Positions 7,398 to 15,610 of a stretch of 64,000 bases of DNA are shown piece after piece. Origin of the DNA: a bacterium (GTDB lineage Bacteria > Hinthialibacterota > Hinthialibacteria > Hinthialibacterales > Hinthialibacteraceae); the NCBI GenBank assembly GCA_016125385.1, contig WGLV01000032.1, forward strand, positions 88,468 to 152,467, given 5' to 3'. Positions within the stretch are counted from its first letter, which is position 1, and every line of letters begins with the position of its first letter. Under the pieces are notes generated by a model. That model was given only the letters and a program-made list of their open reading frames with translations. It was not told the origin of the DNA and ran no database searches. Made by a program: the position numbers and the translations under genes.

Positions 7398-8914
7398 GGC
7401 TTGGCCTCCAACCGGACCGCCACGGTATAGTATTGCTGCGGAGTGAAACGAAAGCCCATGCAGGGCGGATTGCTGGTCAGGGGCGGATTCTCCGGCGTCA
7501 CCATGATATCGGGCAATAACGGCACGGTCGACGTCCGCCAGTCGCCGAGTTTGCTGACCGTGAAGCGCTCGCGCAGGCGTTCCACCTCCGCCGTGATGTC
7601 GCAGGACGTGTTGCTGAGCAGAATCACGTCGCCCGCGCGTGGTTCTTCAGCGGGATAATACAGCACATCGCGTTTCGACCAGAAACCCGTCTTGAACGGG
7701 ATGGGGTAATGACCGTATCGCTCCATCGAAAGCAGCCTCGCGTCTTTCCATACTGTGTTGAAATACGCCGCGCCCTGGGCGAGGTCGCCGAACGCGCCGC
7801 GCTGAAGCGACAAAACGGCCGCCGTCATGATGAGCAGGTTGGCGAGGATCAGCCCCGCCGCCGGCGCTTTGAAGCGCGCCATCGGACGCCACGAGACGAG
7901 CCGCGTCCAGCCCCGGCCCGCCGCCACGCACCACAATGGCAACAGCGGCAGAAGGTATCGGTATTGAAACGAGAGAAACGCGCTCTGGACGGCGAGAAAG
8001 ACCAGCGCCGTGATCAACGCGAAACCCGCGAAGCCCCGCTCTTCGCCCTCGCCGAGCGACAGGGCGGTCCATCCGATCACTCCCAGCAGAAACAGAGAAT
8101 GAGTGATCGCCCAGGGCCAGTACATCACGAAGGTTTCGAACATGTTGTAGTACAGAAGCAGCGTGACGCCCAGTCCATACGAGGCTCGCTCGATGAACTG
8201 ACCGGCATGGCCGAAGCCATGCGAGACGACCCAGCCCGCGAGAAGCAGCCACGGAATCGCCGCGAGGGCCCATCGCGCCAGCGCCGCCGGTTGAAACGGT
8301 GAATCCGTCTTGCGCGCCCGCCACGCCAGCGCCGCCGCCCACGGGACGAAATAAAGCCCCTGATAGCGGGTTAACGTGGCGGCGCCGGCGAGCAGCATCA
8401 ACCACGGCGCCGCGTGGCGGCGGCCCCGCCACCCCTCGGCCAGCATCCAGCAGCAGGCGATAAACCAGAACGTGAACGCCGCGTCGGTCATCACCCGGAT
8501 CGACCAGCGATTCAGAATGGGAGACAGCGTCCAGAACGCCGCCGCCCACAGCGCTTCGGCGTCGTTTCGCAATATGCATCGAGCCAACCCGAACATGACC
8601 AGCGTCGAAGCCGCCGACGCGGCGATGGACGCCAGCCGCCCCGCGTAAAGCGGATTGGGTGTGAACAAGCCCGCCAGCCAGGCCAGCGCCGGATAGCCGG
8701 GCGGGAAAAACACCACCGGCGTGTTCCACGCCTGTAACTGGATGATTCCATCGGTGTATTCAGCCTGGTTGAGGCCGATCATGGCTGCGCGGATCGCCAG
8801 AGCCGCCAGCGACATCAGAACGGGCCAAATCCATGCCCGTAAAAGCGCGGAGGAGGCATGATGGGCGGGGGCTGACGGAGTAGAAGAATGCTTGACATTC
8901 GGCATGTTGGTCAC
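7394..8914 (-). CDS. Polytopic glycosyltransferase-like membrane protein (GT39/ArnT type)
   Basis: A 506-residue integral membrane protein. A first membrane helix (about residues 27-47) is followed by a periplasmic loop with 'NQAEYTDGIIQLQAW', the acidic loop typical of polyprenyl-phosphate-sugar-using GT-C enzymes, and about ten more hydrophobic helices. The last ~130 residues form a soluble extracytoplasmic domain. Such enzymes move a sugar from a lipid carrier to glycan, lipid A or protein outside the membrane. It is the first gene of a four-gene operon that continues with the GGCT-like, GT4 and SUMF1 genes. Sequence similarity within this superfamily is weak, so the exact substrate is unknown. 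Confidence 0.8.
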   Translation of the reverse strand: MTNMPNVKHSSTPSAPAHHASSALLRAWIWPVLMSLAALAIRAAMIGLNQAEYTDGIIQLQAWNTPVVFFPPGYPALAWLAGLFTPNPLYAGRLASIAASAASTLVMFGLARCILRNDAEALWAAAFWTLSPILNRWSIRVMTDAAFTFWFIACCWMLAEGWRGRRHAAPWLMLLAGAATLTRYQGLYFVPWAAALAWRARKTDSPFQPAALARWALAAIPWLLLAGWVVSHGFGHAGQFIERASYGLGVTLLLYYNMFETFVMYWPWAITHSLFLLGVIGWTALSLGEGEERGFAGFALITALVFLAVQSAFLSFQYRYLLPLLPLWCVAAGRGWTRLVSWRPMARFKAPAAGLILANLLIMTAAVLSLQRGAFGDLAQGAAYFNTVWKDARLLSMERYGHYPIPFKTGFWSKRDVLYYPAEEPRAGDVILLSNTSCDITAEVERLRERFTVSKLGDWRTSTVPLLPDIMVTPENPPLTSNPPCMGFRFTPQQYYTVAVRLEAKP

Positions 8915-9102
8915 TAACGTTTACAGTGAAATCGCGTTGCGGGCGCAACGCGTTTGTTTTTGGGCATCGCCTGCTTCTCTTTATTCCTAAACTTAATCTT
9001 TCACGGCGATTAAAAAAAACAAGACCCCGGCCGCCGCTGGCTCGTTGTATCACTATCGCCCAAAACGGCGGCCCAAATCAAACCCGATGGAACGTACCCA
9101 CG

Positions 9103-10887
9103 ATGAGCTTTGAACCCATCATAAGCGGCTTTATGAGTTTTTTCTATTTTATTGTCGTTCTCGGCCTCGCCGTGATCTTTCACGAGTGGGGGCATTTTAT
9201 CATCGCCAAACTATGCGGCGCCAAGGTGGAGCGCTTCGCCGTGGGATTCGGCAAAGTGCTTTTTTCAACGCAGCGGGGTGAAACCGAATACGCGCTCTGC
9301 GCCCTTCCGCTGGGCGGCTACGTCAAGATCACCGGCATGGACCCCGAGGATGAAACCACCGGCGCGGAGTGGGAATACCTTCAACTCTCTCCCTGGAAGC
9401 GCATGGCGATCGTGATCGCCGGTCCGTTGATGAACTTCGTTCTCGCCTTTCTCATCTATTTCATCATTTACGCCTGGTTCGGCGTGGCCTATACCGCCTC
9501 CACCACTGTGGGCTACGTCCCCAAGGGCAGCTGGGGCTGGGAGATGGGGCTTCGCGACGGCGACAAGATCGTCGCCGTTAATGGCGAGGCGGTTAAATCG
9601 TGGGACGATGTCGTCTCGCTGCAGAGCGACATGAGCCAGAGCGAATTGAAAATCCGCGTGGAGCGCAATGGCGAAACGCTGGTCAAGACCAAAGCGATTC
9701 CCACGGGGCTTTATGAAAGAAGCGGCGATGAAGCGCCAGAGCCGCCCGCGCATGACAAGGGCATCGTCATCGCCAGCGTACTCTCCGACCGCGCCGCCGA
9801 CACGGCGGGGCTGGAGCCGGGCTGGGTGATTCTCAGCGCCGACGGTCAGAATTTTCAGACCCGCGATGAGTGGTCCGACTATTTCAATTCCCGTTTTGAA
9901 AAGACCGATAACGGCGAGTTCCGCGCCCTGCCCGTTACGCTGAAGGTATTGACGCTGGATGGGCGGGAGAAAGAGGTTCAGGTCACGCCCGATCTGGTGA
10001 TCCCATCGGACGATGCGGTTCCCGCTGAACCGGTGACGCGCATCGGCATTACTTTTCAGGGCGAGATGTCGGTGAAGGAATACATGCTGCCCATCGTTCC
10101 ACCGCTGGGCGTCGCGCCCAAGCAGACGCCGGTGATCGGCAACGTGCAGGAAGGCGGTCCCGCGTGGGAAGCGGGGCTGAGGCCGGATTGTACCATCGTG
10201 GAGATCGACGGCAAGGCGATCGATGACTGGACCGACGTTCTGCTCGCCATTCAGGATTCGCTCCAGACCGGCGAGGATGGAACCGTGACCGCGCGCCCGC
10301 TGGAAATGACGTGGATGGATTCGAAAGAAACCATGCACACCGAATCGATCGAGCCTTCCGTCAAGATGCAGCCGTTGCTTACGCCGACCAGCATCAAGAC
10401 CGGCAAGGAATACGCCATCGCCCAGATCGGCGTCGACCGCAAAGCCGACCGGCAGCGCATGGGCGTACTGGGCGCGATCAGCGAAGGCTGGAATCATCTC
10501 GTCAACATTTCATCGTTCATGCTCAACTTCATCTTCGATCTGTTTTCCGGCGCGGTTTCGCCCAAACTGCTGGGGGGGCCCATCGCCATCTATCAGCTCT
10601 CCGGCGAATCGGGCCGCTGGGGTATGGAGAAATTTCTTGGATTCATCGCCATGCTGTCAGCCAACTTGGGACTGCTGAACCTGTTTCCGCTGCCCCCGCT
10701 GGATGGCGGACACCTGGTGTTTTATCTGTATGAAGTATTTCGCCGTAAACCAATCACCATGCGCCAGATGGAAAAATTCGGACAGGTGGGCTTTTTCCTG
10801 ATCGTTCCGTTGATGCTCTACCTGGTGTTCAACGATCTCAACCGCGTCAATTTCTTTGGCTGGGTCGCCGGTTTATTCGGGTTATAA
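9103..10887 (+). CDS. rseP: RseP-type site-2 zinc metalloprotease with three PDZ domains
   Basis: A 594-residue intramembrane protease. The zinc motif 'HEWGH' (residues 27-31) sits in the first membrane helix, followed by 'RFAVGFGK' and 'LPLGGYVK', both family marks. The C-terminal 'NLFPLPPLDGGH' gives the third zinc ligand. Between the membrane segments are three PDZ-like modules (about residues 136-206, 219-303 and 342-416), each with 'aGL..G..I...dG'; usual family members have one or two and are about 450 residues long. RseP cuts membrane-anchored anti-sigma factors and clears signal peptide remnants. The start chosen is the ATG of 'MSFEPI'; the reading frame stays open 59 codons upstream but without family-like sequence. 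The next gene, proS, follows at 113 bases, an order common in bacteria. Confidence 0.93.
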   Translation: MSFEPIISGFMSFFYFIVVLGLAVIFHEWGHFIIAKLCGAKVERFAVGFGKVLFSTQRGETEYALCALPLGGYVKITGMDPEDETTGAEWEYLQLSPWKRMAIVIAGPLMNFVLAFLIYFIIYAWFGVAYTASTTVGYVPKGSWGWEMGLRDGDKIVAVNGEAVKSWDDVVSLQSDMSQSELKIRVERNGETLVKTKAIPTGLYERSGDEAPEPPAHDKGIVIASVLSDRAADTAGLEPGWVILSADGQNFQTRDEWSDYFNSRFEKTDNGEFRALPVTLKVLTLDGREKEVQVTPDLVIPSDDAVPAEPVTRIGITFQGEMSVKEYMLPIVPPLGVAPKQTPVIGNVQEGGPAWEAGLRPDCTIVEIDGKAIDDWTDVLLAIQDSLQTGEDGTVTARPLEMTWMDSKETMHTESIEPSVKMQPLLTPTSIKTGKEYAIAQIGVDRKADRQRMGVLGAISEGWNHLVNISSFMLNFIFDLFSGAVSPKLLGGPIAIYQLSGESGRWGMEKFLGFIAMLSANLGLLNLFPLPPLDGGHLVFYLYEVFRRKPITMRQMEKFGQVGFFLIVPLMLYLVFNDLNRVNFFGWVAGLFGL

Positions 10888-11000
10888 CGGCTGGTTTTTA
10901 CTTCGCCTGAATCGGGTTCCATCTTCAGCGGCGCGTCGCGCAAGGACCCCTTATTCTTCGATCGCGAGTCATACATTACGGAATTTCGAAAAAAATACCC

Positions 11001-12725
11001 ATGAAACAATCATCCGGTTTTTTCCCTACTCTGCGTGAAGCCCCCAAGGAGGCTGAGGCCAAAAGCCACGTCCTCATGCTGCGCGCGGGCCTGATCCGTC
11101 AGCTGGCGGCGGGCCTGTATATTTATCTTCCTCTCGGTTGGCGCGCGTTGCGCAACGTCGAGGCTATCGTCCGCGAAGAGATGGACGCCGCCGGCGCCAT
11201 CGAGGTGCTGATGCCCAGCCTTCAGCCCGATCTGCTCTGGAAGCAATCGGGCCGCTGGGACGTCATGGGCCCGGAAATGATGCGCCTTCAGGACCGCAAC
11301 GAACGCGAGTTCGTTCTCGGCCCCACCCATGAAGAAGTCATCACCAGCCTGGTGGCGAGCGAAATCCGTTCGTACCGCGATCTGCCCAAAAACCTCTACC
11401 AGATTCAGACCAAGTTCCGCGATGAGATCCGCCCGCGCTTCGGCGTCGTGCGCGCGCGAGAGTTCATCATGAAAGACGGTTATTCGTTCGACGTCGACGA
11501 CGACGGCGCCGGCGTGTCATACCAGGCGATGTACGACGCCTACGCCCGTCTCTTTCACCGCTGCGGCCTCACCGCCATGCCGGTCGAAGCCGACACCGGC
11601 GTCATGGGCGGATCGCGTTCTCACGAGTTCATGGTTCCCGCCGAGATCGGCGAGTCGGAGATCGTCAGCTGCGGCGCGTGCGACTACCGCGCCAACCGCG
11701 AACTGACCGAATCGTCCGCGCCGGAAAGCGTTTCCAGCGCCAACGCGCTTCCGCTGGAGGAAGTCCACACGCCCAACCAGCGCACCATTGAAGAAGTCGC
11801 GGCGTTTTTGAAGGTCGAACCGGCCAGCATGATCAAGACGCTGATCTTCACCGATGGTGAAAAGCCCTTTGTGGTATTGATGCGCGGCGATTGCGCCGTT
11901 AATGAGATCAAGGTCGCCAAAGCGGTCGGCAAGCCGGTCGAACTGGCCTCGCCTGAAACGATCCAGCAGGTGACCGGCGCGCCGGTGGGCTTCGCCGGCC
12001 CGGTCGGCCTGACGGGAGTCGACGTCTGGGCCGATCTGTCGATCAAGTCGATCGGCGTGGGCGTCACCGGTGCCAACAAGGCCGATTACCACTTGAAGAA
12101 CGTGGCGATCGACCGCGATTTCACCGTCGATCGCTGGGCCGATCTGCGCCTCGCCGAACCCGGCGACGTCTGCCCCAAGTGCGGCAAGGGAACGCTCAGC
12201 ATGACGCTGGGCATCGAAGTCGGGCACGTCTTTGTGCTGGGTACGAAATACAGCACCGCGCTCAACGCCGTATATACCGATGAAAAGGGCGAGCGCCGCC
12301 CGATGGTGATGGGTTGTTACGGCATCGGCGTCAGCCGCACGCTGGCGGCGGTGGTGGAGGAAAACTCCGACGATAAGGGCATCGTCTGGCCCGTTACGGT
12401 GGCGCCCTATCACGTTCACCTGCTTAACCTATCGCCCAAAAGCGAAGAAGTGACCAAGGCCTCGGCTGAGTTATACGACGGCTTGCGCGCCGCCGGATTC
12501 AGCGTACTGCTGGATGACCGCGACGAGCGCCCCGGCGTCAAATTTAACGACGCCGACCTGCTCGGATTGCCATACCGGGTGATCGTGGGTGAAAAAGGCC
12601 TCAAAAGCGGTCAGATCGAATTCGTTCAGCGGAAGTCGCTGGAGAAGGAGCCCATCGCGCCCGCGGACGTCATCGCGAGAGTGAAGGGGTTGTACGCGGA
12701 AGAACTCTCACGCTTCACGCCCTGA
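11001..12725 (+). CDS. proS: Prolyl-tRNA synthetase, bacterial type
   Basis: A 574-residue class II aminoacyl-tRNA synthetase that charges tRNA-Pro. The N-terminal catalytic core shows 'RAGLIRQLAAGLYIYLPLG', motif 2 'RDEIRPRFGVVRAREFIMKD' (residues about 137-156, split here by function) and 'GPTHEEV'. A YbaK-like editing insertion, which removes alanine from mischarged tRNA, lies between about residues 240 and 390 ('VEPASMIKTLIF', 'VGFAGPVGL'). After it come 'GIEVGHVFVLGTKYS', 'GCYGIGVSRTL' (motif 3) and the anticodon-binding domain from residue 470. Length and domain order match the ProRS form with the editing insertion. A tRNA-Pro(CGG) is encoded at 34.3 kb. Confidence 0.97.
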   Translation: MKQSSGFFPTLREAPKEAEAKSHVLMLRAGLIRQLAAGLYIYLPLGWRALRNVEAIVREEMDAAGAIEVLMPSLQPDLLWKQSGRWDVMGPEMMRLQDRNEREFVLGPTHEEVITSLVASEIRSYRDLPKNLYQIQTKFRDEIRPRFGVVRAREFIMKDGYSFDVDDDGAGVSYQAMYDAYARLFHRCGLTAMPVEADTGVMGGSRSHEFMVPAEIGESEIVSCGACDYRANRELTESSAPESVSSANALPLEEVHTPNQRTIEEVAAFLKVEPASMIKTLIFTDGEKPFVVLMRGDCAVNEIKVAKAVGKPVELASPETIQQVTGAPVGFAGPVGLTGVDVWADLSIKSIGVGVTGANKADYHLKNVAIDRDFTVDRWADLRLAEPGDVCPKCGKGTLSMTLGIEVGHVFVLGTKYSTALNAVYTDEKGERRPMVMGCYGIGVSRTLAAVVEENSDDKGIVWPVTVAPYHVHLLNLSPKSEEVTKASAELYDGLRAAGFSVLLDDRDERPGVKFNDADLLGLPYRVIVGEKGLKSGQIEFVQRKSLEKEPIAPADVIARVKGLYAEELSRFTP

Positions 12726-12759
12726 TACCCCGTGCGTTGTGATGAACTGAAAACTTGAG

Positions 12760-12793
12760 AACGGCGCCTCGGGTTGACCCGGGCGCCGTTTTG
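12760..12793 (+). terminator. Rho-independent terminator after proS
   Basis: A GC-rich hairpin: 'AACGGCGCC' (12760-12768) pairs with 'GGCGCCGTT' (12782-12790), with an inner CGGG/CCCG extension, closed by a TTGA loop and followed by TTTT. It lies 35 bases after the proS stop and just before ribF, which therefore probably has its own promoter. Confidence 0.8.
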
Positions 12794-12812
12794 GATTCCA
12801 CTACGGTTTGTA

Positions 12813-13757
12813 ATGAAAGAATGTACATCACTCGATCAATGCACGTTTGACGCCGGCGGCCAGATCGTCGTCGCGCTGGGTTTTTTTGACGGCGTCCATC
12901 TGGCGCATCGCCGCATCATTGAAACCTGCCGTCTTCACGCGGAGGCGCGGGGCGGGTCGTCCGTGGTGTTCACGTTTCAGAACCACCCCAGCACGGCGTT
13001 GCGGCCTGAATCGCCGGCGCCGATCATCACCCCGTATCCGCTTAAAATGCGCCTGATCAGGCGCCTGAAGCCAACCAGCCTGCTGGCGATTCCATTCACG
13101 CGTGAATTCAGCCGCATGACGCCGGACGAGTTCGTCCAGCGCGTGCTGGTCGATACGCTTCACGCGCGCGAGATCGTGGCCGGATTCAATTTCCGGTACG
13201 GCTGCGACCGGGGAGGCGGGGTGGATGATTTACGGAAACTGGTTCCCGGCGTATTTGAAACCGTCCGGGTGATCGAGCCCATGCTGCACGAAGGCGAGCC
13301 TATCAGCAGCAGCCTGATTCGCGATTCGATCGTGAAGGGCGATCTCGACGCGGCGAGCCGCAAACTCGGCCGCCCGTTCGCTCTGGCGGGCGAGGTGATC
13401 CGCGGCGACGGGCGGGGGCGCAGCATCGACGTACCGACCGCTAACCTCGACGCGAACGCCCAGATCGCGCCGCCCAATGGCGTCTACGGGGTGCGCGTGC
13501 ATCTCGACGATTTCGGCGATGAACCGTATTGGGGCGTCATGAACGTCGGCGTCGCGCCCACATTCAAACAAACCGGCGAGCGAACCGTGGAGGTTCACCT
13601 GCTTGATTTCGACGGCGACCTGTATGGACGCTACGTCATCGCTGAATTGATGGTCCGCATTCGTGAAGAGAAAAAGTTTAACAGCGTTCACGAACTGATC
13701 GACGAGATCGAACGCGACATCGCCGGTTTTCGTGAATGGATTTCTCTCAACGCGTGA
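12813..13757 (+). CDS. ribF: Bifunctional riboflavin kinase / FAD synthetase
   Basis: A 314-residue two-domain enzyme that turns riboflavin into FMN and then FAD. The N-terminal adenylyltransferase domain has the nucleotidyltransferase 'GFFDGVHLAHRRII' motif and 'ISSSLIRDSI' (the ISSTxxR-type motif). The C-terminal flavokinase domain has 'GRSIDVPTANL', which binds ATP and Mg2+, and 'GVYGVRV' and 'VEVHLLDF'. Length matches typical RibF. The ATG of 'MKECTSLD' is used; an upstream in-frame TTG at 12774 falls inside the proS terminator hairpin. The gene ends 22 bases from the convergent pseudopilin gene. Confidence 0.95.
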   Translation: MKECTSLDQCTFDAGGQIVVALGFFDGVHLAHRRIIETCRLHAEARGGSSVVFTFQNHPSTALRPESPAPIITPYPLKMRLIRRLKPTSLLAIPFTREFSRMTPDEFVQRVLVDTLHAREIVAGFNFRYGCDRGGGVDDLRKLVPGVFETVRVIEPMLHEGEPISSSLIRDSIVKGDLDAASRKLGRPFALAGEVIRGDGRGRSIDVPTANLDANAQIAPPNGVYGVRVHLDDFGDEPYWGVMNVGVAPTFKQTGERTVEVHLLDFDGDLYGRYVIAELMVRIREEKKFNSVHELIDEIERDIAGFREWISLNA

Positions 13758-13779
13758 CGCGCGCCCCCACCTGCGGGCG

Positions 13780-14364
13780 TCAGTGGTTTTTCTTGCCGTT
13801 TCTGACCCAGGTTCCGTGCTGGTACGAGCCGCCCATCCAGAAGATGTCGCCTGAAGAATTGATTCCATTGCTGGCGTGATAGTCGTACCAGTTCGTGCCC
13901 CACGGCCAATCGAGCTGACCGCCGGTGCTGTCCTGGGCGTCGGGGCCGGTCGAGGTGATCGACCAGGTTCCACCCTTGCGCTGATTGTTGTTGGGGCTGC
14001 GGTTGGCCCAGGGCGTGTCGGTCCCCATCTCGTAGACCGGCGCCGAAGAGGAATCGCCGCCGCCCGAGACGAACTGCTGATCGACTCGCACGAATGGATC
14101 GTGAGGAAAGGCCGACATGTACGCCACCGGGGTGGTCAGCATGCTGAGACCGATGGGCAGCGAGTTGTCGGAGTCGATGGGGTAGGTGTTGTTATCGATG
14201 TAGTACGACTCCAAAGCGGTCTGCACCGCCTTGAAGTCCGATTCAACGTGCGCGACGCGGGCCCGCGTCTGGGCGTTCAGAAAGTTGGGTACGGCGATGG
14301 CGGCGAGGATCCCGATGATCGCCACCACGATCAATAATTCGATCAGCGTGAAACCCTGTTTCAT
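13780..14364 (-). CDS. Type IV pilin-like pseudopilin (GspG/H-like)
   Basis: A 194-residue protein with a perfect prepilin leader: 'MKQG' then 'FTLIELLIVVAIIGILAAIA', with cleavage by prepilin peptidase expected after Gly4 and methylation of Phe5. The hydrophobic helix is followed by 'NAQTRARVAHVESDFKAVQTAL', an alpha-helical spine as in GspG, and then a variable extracytoplasmic domain with 'YYIDNNTYP' and 'SPVAY'-like 'TTPVAYMSAFP'. No secretion or pilus machinery genes are near, so the assembly apparatus must be elsewhere. Stand-alone pseudopilins of this type occur in many copies in planctomycete- and Sumerlaeota-like genomes. A second copy with the same leader but a different C-terminus is at 34.5 kb. 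Confidence 0.9.
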   Translation of the reverse strand: MKQGFTLIELLIVVAIIGILAAIAVPNFLNAQTRARVAHVESDFKAVQTALESYYIDNNTYPIDSDNSLPIGLSMLTTPVAYMSAFPHDPFVRVDQQFVSGGGDSSSAPVYEMGTDTPWANRSPNNNQRKGGTWSITSTGPDAQDSTGGQLDWPWGTNWYDYHASNGINSSGDIFWMGGSYQHGTWVRNGKKNH

Positions 14365-14482
14365 TCTCCCGCTCCTTCCGGATTCAGTTCAAGGCAATTC
14401 AATAAAGAAAAAGTAAAACGTTCCCGTTATAACATCATGAGCCAATTGGTTTTTACGCTCATATCCATGCAGGCGATTGTTC

Positions 14483-14956
14483 TTAATGGCACGTCCACTT
14501 GATGTTGTTTTTTTCAAAGTAGCGCTGGTGGTATTCTTCCGCCCGCCAGAAGGTCTGGGCTTCTTCAATGGCCGTGGCGATCGGGCGGCTGAAACGCCCC
14601 GATTGTTCCAACTGCTCTTTGGATCGTTGTGCGGATTGTTTCTGTTCGGGTGAATGGAAGAAGATGACGGAGCGGTACTGTTCGCCCACGTCAGGACCCT
14701 GGCGATTCAGCTGAGTCGGGTCGTGCATTTCCCAGAACGCCCGCAGCAGGTCGTCATACGGCAGCCGGGCGGGATCGAATTCGACCTGCACCACTTCAGC
14801 GTGACCGGTATCGCCCGCGCACACGTCGCGATAACCGGGATTGCTGAAATGACCGCCCATGTAGCCGCAGGCCGCGTCCGTGACGCCTTCAATCCGGCGA
14901 AACGCCGCTTCCACGCCCCAGAAACATCCCGCGCCGAAGGTGGCTTTTTCCGTCAT
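14483..14956 (-). CDS. msrA: Peptide methionine sulfoxide reductase A
   Basis: A 157-residue enzyme that reduces the S form of methionine sulfoxide in proteins. The active-site 'GAGCFWG' with catalytic Cys11 is near the N-terminus, followed by '[16 protein letters not shown]' and '[11 protein letters not shown]' (the substrate-binding Glu/His segment) and 'YRSVIFF'. There is no signal peptide, so it acts in the cytoplasm. Extra Cys at residues near 33, 46 and at the C-terminus ('WTCH') could resolve the disulfide. Length is typical of the single-domain form, without a fused MsrB. It lies between the HicA toxin and the pseudopilin gene. Confidence 0.96.
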   Translation of the reverse strand: MTEKATFGAGCFWGVEAAFRRIEGVTDAACGYMGGHFSNPGYRDVCAGDTGHAEVVQVEFDPARLPYDDLLRAFWEMHDPTQLNRQGPDVGEQYRSVIFFHSPEQKQSAQRSKEQLEQSGRFSRPIATAIEEAQTFWRAEEYHQRYFEKNNIKWTCH

Positions 14957-14992
14957 ACCGCCGTCTCCTTAATTTATTTAAGTATTTTAAGT

Positions 14993-15205
14993 TTATAACA
15001 GATTTTTAAATTCATCTGCAGTCAGTCCGGCATCACGAACAATACCGCCCATCGTATATGCATTGATTGGATTGTGGCGAGGGATTGTGAGAATACGTAA
15101 CCCATTCGTCATAACGATATGTTTACCTTGACGCTGAATCTGAAACCCAACCTTTTGCAATGCTCTAACCGCATCCAGATGATTTATGCCGGATATTTTG
15201 GGCAT
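14993..15205 (-). CDS. hicA: HicA-type mRNA interferase toxin
   Basis: A 70-residue protein of the HicA family: 'MPKISGINHLDAVRALQKVGFQI' with the basic 'RQGKHIVM' strand containing the essential His, and 'LTIPRHNPINAYTMGGIVRDAGLTADEF'. HicA is a double-stranded-RNA-binding-fold ribonuclease that cleaves mRNA when not bound by HicB. The ATG at 15205 is used instead of the TTG two codons earlier. It begins two bases after the hicB stop, so the pair is cotranscribed. HicB here precedes HicA, the reverse of the commonest order. Confidence 0.9.
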   Translation of the reverse strand: MPKISGINHLDAVRALQKVGFQIQRQGKHIVMTNGLRILTIPRHNPINAYTMGGIVRDAGLTADEFKNLL

Positions 15206-15207
15206 GA

Positions 15208-15405
15208 TCAAGTATGTATTTCTATTTCTCGGATAATTTCTCCTTTTATGAGTTCATCTCTAACCGCGAGATATTCCCGGATCGCATCCTGTATATTCTC
15301 CAGAGCTTCTTCTTCTGTTTCGCCTTGCGACCAGCAACCGGGCAGGCCGGGTACGGAGACGCTGAATCCCTCTTCGGATTGCAGCAGAGCGATTTTATAT
15401 TTCAT
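15208..15405 (-). CDS. hicB: HicB-type antitoxin
   Basis: A 65-residue protein with the HicB partial RNase H-like fold: 'YKIALLQSEEGFSVSVPGLPGCWSQGETEEEALENI' then 'AIREYLAVRDEL'. It would bind and inhibit the HicA toxin encoded immediately after it. The short length means that no separate C-terminal ribbon-helix-helix or HTH DNA-binding domain is present, so autoregulation, if any, must depend on the complex or another factor. Start ATG with a plain leader region. Confidence 0.9.
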   Translation of the reverse strand: MKYKIALLQSEEGFSVSVPGLPGCWSQGETEEEALENIQDAIREYLAVRDELIKGEIIREIEIHT

Positions 15406-15610
15406 GGTTTCATCTCCGGGTCATTGCCGCGATTGTTTGTGATCCGAAACAGTATACACGAAAGCGGTTCGCTATATTGCGTCTCCGCAGTTAATGCAGT
15501 GTTTGTTTGAACCTGGTCAATTGATATTTCTCTCCAAATTTTACCGCAACGCATGCTCATTATGGATATTTTTTATCACTTTGTTATGTCGAATCGGGCC
15601 AAGCCCGATC

